DNA of 64,000 nt from NCBI GenBank assembly GCA_013397845.1, contig VZTG01005248.1:3771856-3835855 (forward strand), in the 5' to 3' direction. Below are positions 12,101-21,672 of this stretch, in pieces; positions within the stretch are counted from its first letter, which is position 1; each line of letters begins with the position of its first letter. The notes below the pieces were generated by a model. That model saw only the letters and a program-made list of their open reading frames with translations, was not told the DNA's origin and did no database searches. Position numbers and translations under genes: made by a program. The DNA is from Melanocharis versteri (Eukaryota; Chordata; Aves; Passeriformes; Melanocharitidae).

Positions 12101-14699
12101 GATGCCAGAGGAGTTCTCAGGAGATGAAGAGAGGGTATTTCCCCTCTAGTCTCTCAGAGGATAGGTAACCAGGCTCTAGCAAGAAAGACACAGAGCAGTT
12201 TTAGTCTCTGTCTTCCTGGCACTACAAGCCCACCCTGCTATCTGAGGAGGGTGCTCCTGAGAGGTGCCATCTTTAGCGAGTCATGAAAGGTGCACAAGCT
12301 AAATTGATGGGGCAGGGAGTGCTATGGGGAGAACAGGGAAGCAAAAGCAAAATCCTCAGGGTGATCAATCAGCTGAGAGAGAGGCTGGCTTCTCAGCAGC
12401 TGAGATGCTAATTAAACTGTTCATTTGACTTTTAAAACACAGCTCAGGGTATGACATATGTGCTGCTATGAGGTTTTGCTTGGTATCTCACTTTGCAAGT
12501 CGGGACTGCATCTTGTGGTGCCCAGGTGGTTCTTCCAGTCTTTCTTAGAGTAGGCTGCCATTCTTGAATTGCTCATCAATTCACAGAATATTGAGCACTT
12601 GACACACATCTTCTAGTGCATGTGTTCTTTGTGCCTTTTTATGAGTTGATATATTTTCATCCTAATCATCATCTGTTCTCTTCTTATAATAGCCAATTAA
12701 ATAAATCAAAGGTGAAGGACAGAAGAGTGGGATAATGGCAACAGTTAGCAGAGCAGAGTGGTTAATAAACACTAAATGCTTTGTGGCAAAACTACAAAAT
12801 GGTGAGTGAGGTAGCAACAGATTTTTGGTACACAAAAACATGACTACTGTGTTTTACAGTATAACAAAGCATTACTGTGTTTTTACAGAACTTGGGCAAC
12901 TGTTTGGTCCCCAGACCAAAACACTCCTGGGCATCCAGAGGAACAGCTTCTGGGCACAGATCCAAGGGAACGTTGTGTTCTGATTTGAATGTCATAACTG
13001 ATTTTAGGTTTTCCTAGGGTCATCTGGTACTTGTGAGTAAGCCTTATAAAGCTTGGTCACTGGAAATCTGTCAAAATGGAGTTGGGATCGCAGGCTTTCA
13101 CCAGCAGGGACAAATCTTACACTGACCCCTTTCTAATTAGTAAATGAAAAATCTTCTTTGGTACCCTTTACATTTTCCTCTTATGTTTTATTGACAGGAT
13201 TTAGTTCATTTCATAATCATCAATGCTGGCAAATCAGGCTGCCAAAACTACCAGGAATTTAAAGACACACTTATGTTAAAAAGAAAAAAGGTAGGAAATT
13301 CTATTCTCCTAAATAATTCTGAATAATAAGAAATCAAAGGAGTATCCTACCCATTAAAAAACCCCCACAATATTTTCATTGAATCTCTGGTCAACAGATA
13401 AAGATAAAACTGACATATTTATTTGTACAAAGCTGATCATACTGTTTCATATGCTTAAAAATTCAGATGTAATAAGAGGAGCCCAGGTTGTTATGTATTT
13501 GTATTGAAAAAAGTGTTTTACATTGAAATCAGGAAAAAAAACCCTGCAAAACACAGAGAAGGGTTCAGTAAGGTGACAAGTGTGTCCTTCAGCTGGAGCA
13601 CTTCTATGGAATGACAGTCAATACCTTGGGCTCTAGGTATCTACAGTGCTGAAAAGATCAAATTGAGCATCAAATGTACTATAACACAATCTCTTTCCTG
13701 TGAATGTAATTGGTATTTTTGCAATTATGAGAACTCTTGATATCATTCTTATTTTGAGAAGTGTCTTATCAAAATTTACATACTTTTCTTTTTGATTTGT
13801 GTCAGTCACAACTCTAAGAGTTCTATTTATCTCCAGATTGATCCAACAAGTGCCCAAAGATTGGAGACATTTTAATTCTGAAAAGGTTAAAGGATGTCTG
13901 TGTTTGAATAATTTTCCTAACAAGTAGTTGCTGGGTAATGAACCTCCATGAAAAGCAGAATAATCTGCTTGCCCTTTGTGATGTGGACCACAAATTTAGC
14001 TTCTTGTATTTGAAAGAATGTCCTCAGAGTAAACAATGATTTACTTATTTATAAGTCACTGCTTAAAGTATATTATTGGATACAGAAGCAAAAAGGAAAG
14101 AAGAATATGAAAGGAAAGTTGTTAATACCTTTTACTGGCCGTTTTTGAGTTTCACTATCTTGATGTTATACCTCTTTCCCTTTGGTTGTTGACCTTGTAA
14201 ATACATGATTCAAATACTTAATCTTTATGGTAGATTTGATTTATATCTTACAGAATGGCACATGCTTTTATAGACCAGCACTTGAGACAAAATGAAAAAA
14301 TCTCTGAGCTTTTTAAAGAATTATTTAATAAGGCTAGGCAGACCTTTCATAGCTACATTGAGATGTTTTCTTCCAGTCAGACAATACTCCTTGTACTTAA
14401 TATGTTCTGCTATTTGCCTATGACCAGTCATTCAACCATAGAAGGAAAGAGACCAAAAGGTCATCTCAAATTTACCTTCATCTCTGACTCAAGTACGGAC
14501 TGAATCAGAATACAAGTGTGTATGAGACCACTCTCCCACTGAACAAACCGTTGTTCTGGGTACCGATAATTTCTCTTGGGTAGAAAATAAACCCTTGAAA
14601 GAATGACATTGAAATAATGTTTTCCTATTAGTATTCGCAGCAAAGTCAATGCACTTTCTCTCAATGATATATCAGAGCTGTCAAGGGGTCTAAGGTATC
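9136..14699. other. Unique AT-rich sequence, no gene recognised
   Basis: About 5.5 kb of largely unique sequence. The longest ORF (9132-9467, minus strand, 111 codons) shows no known domain and looks like chance. A small mixed-CpG stretch around 10040-10180 is too weak to call an island. No RNA gene is recognised. Confidence 0.5.
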
Positions 14700-14790
14700 A
14701 GTATTGATTCCTGCATGAAGGTCTGGTTCTACTGAGATCAACAGAAAAAATCCCATTGGTCTCAATGAGGCCTAGATTTCATTGCTTATC
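14700..14790. mobile_element. Possible very old CR1/L3-type fragment
   Basis: The stretch at about 14730-14775 (CTACTGAGATCAACAG, then AAAATCCCATTGGTCTCAAT) resembles the self-complementary 'tgaagtcaatgg ... cccattgacttcaatggg' block in ancient reptile and bird CR1/L3-type tails. Only about 60 bases align by eye. The orientation is ambiguous because the block is nearly palindromic. Confidence 0.35.
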
Positions 14791-15220
14791 TTTCCTTATT
14801 AATAACAAGAGTAAATTTCAGACAGTCTCATTAAAATAACCTGATATTATGTTGCATAGAAGGGTTCTCTTACCACTCATAATAAATAATGGGAATAGAA
14901 GAGCAACAGAAAAGGCAGAAGTGATATGAATGTGAGCAGGGATAGAAGTTGAGATTGCAAATATTAAGAGGTTATTAGTCCTTTTTACCCTTGGAGATAT
15001 TAATGATCCCTGGTTTTAGTTATCAAAGAACCCATTTTCTATCCTTGCATTCTTTTCCAGAATTAAGTTCAAATTTCCGTGGGAAATATAAAATTGTTAT
15101 CTATATAAAAATTTATAAGGCCTTAATTCACCAACAGCAGTTTCCTCTTTTGCTCTCAGATATTCACACATCTGAATGCCTTGAAAATGTTAATGAATTT
15201 GTGCTATAACCTCCTGGAGA
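14791..15220. other. Unique AT-rich sequence, no gene recognised
   Basis: About 430 bases. The only ORF of any length (14991-15209, plus strand, 72 codons) has no recognisable content. Confidence 0.5.
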
Positions 15221-15312
15221 ATTAGAGGAGAAATATTATCTCTATTTTACAGCTGGAGAATGGAGACAGAGAGACTTTGTGATGTGCCTGAGGTCTCTCA
15301 CTGGATTTTTCA
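15221..15312 (-). mobile_element. Ancient MIR/L2-type retroposon remnant (reverse orientation)
   Basis: Read on the plus strand, 15233-15305 runs ATTATCTCTATTTTACAG, then GAGAATGGAGACAGAGAGAC, then GATGTGCCTGAGGTCTCTCA. This is the reverse complement of the MIR/L2 conserved block ('attttacagatgaggaaactgaggcacagagagg...cttgcccaaggtcaca') with substitutions spread along it. The order and spacing are kept over about 75 bases, so I consider this one of the clearer old remnants. The 132-codon ORF starting at 15260 begins inside it. Confidence 0.6.
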
Positions 15313-17182
15313 AACTCTGTATTTAAACCACAACACTTTCTTAGCTTCTGATTATCTTTGCTTTGGGGATTCTAGCTTATTTAAATTCTATTCTCTTGAA
15401 CACTTTTCTCTAGGCCAAATCCATGCAAAACTGATTCTTAACCTCAACAAACATCTGGAAAACCCCTTGTCCAGAAGAAAGCTAGAGTTTTTACTGGCTG
15501 CTGTAACTTGTGAGGCGGGAAAAAGAGAGCCAAAAACAGACTCTGAAGGATCTCAAAACTTCTTTGAAAACATAATAAATGCATTCAGATTCAGACTTAA
15601 CAGATTTCCTCATCTTAATTTTGCCTACGATAGAGTTACTAGTAGTTCTTCGAACTGAACTTAAGTTATATTGTGTGCACTATTAAAGTTATTAGTATTT
15701 TGCCACTTTTTTTTTTTCTGAAGTTCTCTCCTTAATTAATTCTGAGGGGGTTTTGGGCTACTTTTACGTATAGCTTTCATTTTATGAGGGCTGGATTGCA
15801 TTGTCATGATGCCTTTCACTTTGCAATGAATCTACACACCTCATAAATCTGTCTTGATTTAAAAACTTAAGAATGTAAGTGGCTGTTTTGTCTCATTCAG
15901 TTTTGTAAGGAGGGCAGGAACAGTCAGGTTTGCTGTGCTACTGCAAGGAGTAAGCTCCATTATGTGGTACTCCATGCTGCTGCGGTAAGACTGCTCCCAG
16001 CTCCCAGGTGTTTCCCTAAGGGTGTTCTAAGTGTGCTACGCTTACATATACTTACACATAACTATCATTTAGTAAATGTTTTAATTTTTTTTTGTAATTA
16101 ACTGTATCAAGCTAAGGGTTTTTTTTAAGCTAGACATTTAATCTTTCCCTTGGATCTACTTTGCACAAACCTAGTTATGCCTTTGTATAGGTGTTTATAC
16201 AAAGGTAGTTTATTCCATATGACAGAACACAAGAGTTTTTGGACCTCTATAATACAGAAAGCTGCATCCTAAAAGAACCAGCACACCTTCTCCCTGAATA
16301 CATTGAAAGCCAGCACGGTCATGAAGTGTTCTTCTGGCCTTACAAGGTGAGAGATGGAGCAAAATGAAGTAAGAGGAATGAAGTTATTGGAAATTTTCTT
16401 GATTCAGGAAGGATCAATACACACTGCTGTGGACACCTTTCCACCACTCTTGGCTTGGAGAACTAAAGAGTGGAAACTTGGGATTCAGCCTTGGGGAAGA
16501 AGACTGAGGAAAAAACCATGGAGCAGAAGTCTTCTTCCCACAAAATTGCTGCTGTAAATAATACCTGGCTTTGATTTTCCTTTTACTTATACCCATTTCA
16601 CATTCTGGAAGTACTGCTGACTTATTGAATCTGTTACTGACTTCCGTAGCAATAAGGAAAGTTAGAGCTGGGTTGATTATACTTTAGTGAAACAATCTGT
16701 AAGTGATAAGGCTGAAGGACAGAGTGAACTTGTTCTGTGGTTTTCCTGGTTTATTCAATATAAAGAATCTTGGACATCTAGAAAATAGAAAATTCTGGAC
16801 ACTAGTGTTGACTGGTGCAATCCAATATCTGCCTTTCAGCAACCTGGACTGTCTTCAAAATAGGCCCTGCTTTGAGAAGTTGTTTGGACCAAAAGGTCTC
16901 CAGGTGTTCCTTCTAAACGGAGTTGTTCGTTGATTTTGTGTTCCTACTCACTACTCGCTGTAAAGCTCTAACTATACAAATTCCACATGCCCATGTTTCC
17001 CTTCCAATTCCAGAACTAAGTGCAGCACCAGTTTCCAGGTCAGGCTCTGCACTAGTCACGCCCTACACCTGAGTTAACGCACCCTGAGCAACATGGCACT
17101 GACACTGCCACCTTCTTTTGCTTCTAGCAGCACCTCTCACTTTACCACCAAATCCTTGAGGTCTGAGACAAAGCATAACCAT
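15313..17182. other. Unique AT-rich sequence, no gene recognised
   Basis: This includes the 132-codon ORF at 15260-15658, which shows no domain. Poly-T runs lie at about 15707-15717 and 16085-16093. No repeat or RNA gene is recognised. Confidence 0.5.
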
Positions 17183-17245
17183 GGAATCATAGGATATCCT
17201 GAGTTGGAAGGGACCCACAAGGATCACAGGTCCAACTCCTGTTAA
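17183..17245 (-). mobile_element. CR1 LINE 3'-end fragment
   Basis: GGAATCATAGGATATCCTGA followed by GTTGGAAGGGACCCACAAGG is the reverse complement of the CR1 3' tail, with the terminal ATTCTATG-like word at its left edge. Only about 60 bases are present, so this is a severely 5'-truncated insertion or its remnant. Confidence 0.85.
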
Positions 17246-19571
17246 CAAATTAATAAACCAAAGATTACCTGTTGTTACTGAGTCTCGAGGTCACTGGTCG
17301 TCTGCACATTGTTTTCTTACAGACTCCTGGTTCTGGGAAAGGATATCAAGTCTGCCCATCCTTCATGAAGCCAAGGAAAGTTCTGGACAGATTATAAGTT
17401 CAGACAGGTTGTGATATGAAAACCTTTACACTAATACCAGACCCAAGTCAGCTGAAGAAGCAGCACAGCTGTGTTTTCATGGTGCTGAGTCAGCCAATGT
17501 CCACTGTACAGTTAATCTGCCCGAGGAGGTGACTGTACATTACAAAGAAGTGGAGGTTTCATGTGCATGCTGTTCACTGACATTTGCAAGATTTGCAACT
17601 CCAGTGGCAGTCACTGAATGAAAATGAAGTAATTTAGTTTAATAATGCAGATGTCAAAATATTAAACATTCAGGACAATTATACTGGAAAACTGTCATCA
17701 TCAATTTTATGTATTTTTCTTATTCTGGAATTGTTTGAACAGTTCACCCATTGTGGTGAAAGATGATAAACAGAGGAGCTGAGCTGAAATCACTCATAGA
17801 TCCATCTTTCGGGAAGGTGAGATGTCATTAATTCAGGCACTGGAACAAGTAAGATCATTAAATATTATGACACACTTCATCTAATTCTTCCACAAAATAA
17901 TTTTCTTAATGTTGTTTTTGTAAAGGAAATTAGTATCAGTCAATCAAACATGGACATGCACAATTCTAATTATGTATTTTGCCAATATCATAAAAACAGT
18001 ATATTTGGTGCCTTAGCTAGTATGTATCCAAAGTGTGTCAGAAATATCTGGACTCACTTTTATAAGAATAATCCATTTTCCAACATAAGAATAACCCATG
18101 GCCTGTTTCTGTCATATATGACTCAGGGGGCTTATTGCCCTAAAAGAGCTAAAGAAGCCTGAGTAATACGGGGCGAAAGGTGGACAGGTAAGCCAGAGGA
18201 AGAAAATGACACCATTCCACTGAGGGCTGGACCTGGCTGCAACCACTTTTGATTCTCCTGCAAGGCAGTGAGATTCTTCATCATTATGACATTGCTTGGG
18301 AATTTACACTGATCAGAAACTATTTTGATCTGACGCTAATGAAGATATGCAGAGCAAATTAAGCTATCATTGCTTTAAGCACATACAGAATCCTGTCAGG
18401 TTCTTGAACTTGGTGGAGGGTAGAATTACGGAGCAAATAATTGAAAATGCTAGAGAAAAGAGATAATGCTACAGAATTCTTTACATAAAATGTAGTGTCC
18501 CTTTCCAGAAATAATGTTAGTGTCATATTTTTATGATCAATGTTTCAGATGTTGATAAGTGCTAATAATGTTATTACTAAACCTGATGAGAAGACCAGTT
18601 TTTCTCTGACCTGTAGACAGCCCAGATATTTCTAATGAGTATTGTGCTTTGTTACGTTATTATTACTCAAGAAGTGTGTGAACGTATCTATTAGTTCATT
18701 TATCTACTTGGTCAGCTTATTAACTGCTCTATGTAATTTCCCCCTTACTGTTTGAGAAATCATGGGAACTGTCCTAAATCAAATAAATTCTTTAACTGAG
18801 CATCTTTCACGTGCTTTTGTGAGGATTTATGGGACCTATCTAGGTGAAAATGAACTTTTTCTCTAACCACTGGGAGAACTGGGCCATGAATTACCAGTAA
18901 ACCAGTGTGCCAGTTGAAGCACGGATTCGATCTAGCCTACAATTATCCATACAATTTAACTGTTAATACTAGAAGGAAATAAGCCCCATGTTAGAGTTTG
19001 CTTACACTACCTAGTATAATACCCAGAAGCCATTCATAGGATAGCACGGGCCAAAGACCATTCCCTTCATGGATTAGGCCACACATCTTAGGGTGGTAAG
19101 GGTTCCTGGCTGTATGCCATGACCTGGCCTGCCTTATTTTCTCTCAGCCCAGAAACAAAAAGCTCTCAGGGCATGTCTGGGCAGTGCACTGACTCACAGC
19201 CATGCTGCTGAGGCAGAAGGTCAGATTGGAAGCCACAAGGGTTAAACAATAAGGCTCAGCCACACCTGAGGGTGAGTCAGGCAGGAGATATTTGCAATAA
19301 AAAAGAGCAAATGGGCTTGATTATAATCAATCTTAGATGTTTCTGAATCATTTGGCCAGTCTCCTGTACCAGCTCAATACTGGATTGTGATACTCATGAT
19401 AGCCATGGGATGGGATTGCATGAGCAAACAATCCTTGCTCCAGGCATAATGATGCAACCTCTTTCTATGGACAACTCCCAGAAACTAGAAAGAGAATTAG
19501 GAAAAGTCCTTAGCTCCTGAAAATGTTTTTAGCTCTTGATCTGATCTTCTGATCCTTATCTCTGATATTAT
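17246..19571. other. Unique AT-rich sequence, no gene recognised
   Basis: No recognised repeat or exon. The part from about 18280 to 18440 has evenly mixed, low-repeat sequence with TAAT-containing words and is the sort of place where conserved non-coding elements are often found. I cannot show conservation from a single sequence. Confidence 0.5.
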
Positions 19572-19907
19572 AAAATCACAGAATGGTTTGGGTTGGAAGG
19601 GACCTTAAAAATCATTGAGTTCCAACTCCCCTTCCATGTCAAGAACACTTTCCACTAGACCAAGTGCTCAGAGCCCTATCCAGACTGGCCCTGAACACCA
19701 CCAGGGATGGGGAGTCCACACCCTCTCAGGGGAACCTGGTCCAGTGTCTCACCACTCTTACAGTAAAAAATTTCTTCCTAATATTGAATCAAAACCTACC
19801 CTCCTTCATTTTATGGCCATTTCCCCTTGTCCTATCACTACATGACCCTCCTAGACCCTACAAGTTCCACCCCAATCTTCTTGTAAGCCCCCTTTAGGCA
19901 CGGAAGG
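19572..19907 (-). mobile_element. CR1 LINE 3' end (reverse orientation)
   Basis: It begins with AATCACAGAATGGTTTGGGT and GGAAGGGACCTT, the reverse complement of the CR1 3' terminus. It then follows CR1 tail sequence (CCAGTGTCTCACCACTCTTA, TTTCTTCCTAATATTG, CCCCTTGTCCTATCACTACA) up to the CCCCCTTTAGGCACGGAAGG word. It is 5'-truncated. The ORFs at 19615-19897 run antisense to the element and are not genes. A second CR1 copy in the opposite orientation starts within about 10 bases of its right edge. Confidence 0.93.
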
Positions 19908-19916
19908 AGGTACTTC

Positions 19917-20640
19917 TGTGACAAGGTGACCCTTGGGGGAAGGTCTACCTGCACTTTATTAAAGCCTTTGAAGCTGTCTCCCAAACCATTCTCCTGGAGA
20001 AACTAACTGATCATGACTTGGAGAGGTGCACTGTTTCCTTGGTGAAAAATAGTGTGGCCAGCTGGACCAGGGCAGTGACTGCCCCTCTGTACTCGGCACT
20101 GGTGAGGCAACACCTGAAATCCTGTGTCCAGTTCTGGTCCCCTCTCTACAAGAATCATATTGAGGTGCTGGAGTGTGTCCAGAGAAGGGCAATGGAGCTG
20201 GGGAAAGGTCTGGAGCATAAATCTTATGAGGAGCAGCTGAGGGAGCTGGAAGTGTCCAGCCTAGAGGAAAGGAGGCTCAGGAGACCTCATTGCAACAACC
20301 ATCCTTATCTCTACAACTACCTGAAAGGAGGCTGTAGCTAGGTGGAGGTTGAATTTTTTCTTGCATGTAATAAGTGACAGGATGAGAGAAAATGGCCTCA
20401 GGTAGCACTAATGGAGGTTTAGATCGGATATTAGGAAGAATTTCTTCACTGTAAGAGTGATCAAGTATTGGAACAGGGAAGTGCTGGAATAACATCCCTG
20501 GTGGTATTTAAAAGACATGTAGATGTGGCACTTAGGGATGGTGTTTAGTGGTGGACTTGACAGTGCTGGGTTAATGGCTGGGACTCAGTGTTGTTAGAGG
20601 TCCTTTCCGACCTAAACAATATTATCATAATTCTGCTCTG
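19917..20640 (+). mobile_element. Internally deleted CR1 LINE copy
   Basis: The 5' part (19917-20052) encodes the CR1 RT first-motif region. The readable line is VYLHFIKAFEAVSQ, where active CR1 has Asp in place of the His and Asp in place of the Glu, so the first catalytic Asp is lost. It continues through a CTVSLVKN stretch. At about 20050 it then jumps straight to the ORF2 C-terminal region (SVASWTRAV, PLYSALVRQHL, YEEQLREL, YLKGG), skipping the RT motif B and motif C (Asp-Asp) regions. The 3' tail follows to about 20636 and ends in a decayed CCTAAACAATATTATCATAA terminus. The 107-codon ORF at 20018-20341 is this junction-spanning remnant, not a host gene. Confidence 0.92.
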
Positions 20641-21540
20641 GGTGGACTTTCCAATGCAACAGCTCTCTGGCAGCTCCTTTTAGTTCTCAGGGGAAGAAGA
20701 CATCTACCACTTCCCTGCCTAAGCCCAGGACTAACAGCAATGTTGTATTTTCTCTCCATTCTACTCAAAACAGAATTTTAAGTTAGGGGCCCCTTTTTAT
20801 TACCACATGTAAGTCTAGAAAGAGTCCATAATAACCAATGTAATTTTTTCATGTTAATTGAGAGTCTGCACACAGTAAAAGAGAGAGAAGAAAAGAAGAA
20901 AGACAGGAAAGAAAACAGGACCTTGATTCCACTCGCTGCAAAACTTAACAAGAAAAATTGTCCTCACTTCACTCATATGAGAAAACAAAGTGCTCTGACA
21001 CACACAATCACCCTCTTACAGCCTTCCTTTCTCTTTTCCTGATACTGTTAGAGACTTCTGTCTGTAGTCAGTCATCCTTGCTGTAAGTTTCTTTAAATTG
21101 TAATTGGGCAGTCTTCCAGATTCTGAGAGACCCCTTTGCCAGAGGAACTCCTGGGGACATAGCCCCTATTTTTTGAAATTGAAGACTGATAAATTAATAA
21201 AAGACTGACTACCAATATTATTCTTTGTTTGTAGCAGAAATCTTGTTTTACCAGCAATTGTTTTTAAGGAACCCCATTATGAAATATGTATAGTTGTACC
21301 TTCATGTTCTTGTATTTAATTTTCTGTCAAAAAAGACTCCAGATTCAAGAAGGTCATGGTCTGTGTTTGTGTGCGTGATGTTGGGAATTTGAACCTTAGC
21401 CTCCTCACCTGCTACCCACCTTCTTAAGGATCACAAACATAAGCACAATTTTGGACAAATTTCCCCAAATCAGCTTAATTTTTCACTCTCTCTGTGTATG
21501 TGTCTCTCAGTCACATGCAGAAGCCCCATGCATACCAGGC
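20641..21540. other. Unique sequence, no gene recognised
   Basis: This contains a short purine-rich run (about 20878-20925) and otherwise AT-rich unique DNA. Confidence 0.5.
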
Positions 21541-21672
21541 TGGAAGGCCGGGTCAAGGCCTGTTGTGTTGACAAGCAGAGCTGGCCTCGGCCACCCCGCT
21601 TCTGCTGGCAGCCGGCCTTGCCGGCAGCGTGCCAGCCAGCTGGGCAGCCCTCGGGAGCCCTTCGGCTTACAG
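21541..21672. other. GC-rich, CpG-containing patch
   Basis: The bases 21601-21660 are about 77 percent G+C, and there are eight CpG dinucleotides between 21549 and 21665, unlike the AT-rich surroundings. It is open in four overlapping ORFs of 83-117 codons on both strands (21451-21830), as expected when stop codons are rare in GC-rich sequence. A possible splice donor (CAG followed by GTACAG) lies at 21673-21681. No protein family is recognisable. It could be an exon or promoter of an unannotated transcript, or simply a GC-rich island. Confidence 0.45.

Noticed and set aside
15260..15658. 132-codon plus-strand ORF
   Set aside because: It begins inside an ancient MIR/L2-like remnant, has no recognisable domain and lacks splice or promoter context.
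20018..20341. 107-codon plus-strand ORF considered as a host gene
   Set aside because: It is the junction-spanning remnant of an internally deleted CR1 ORF2.
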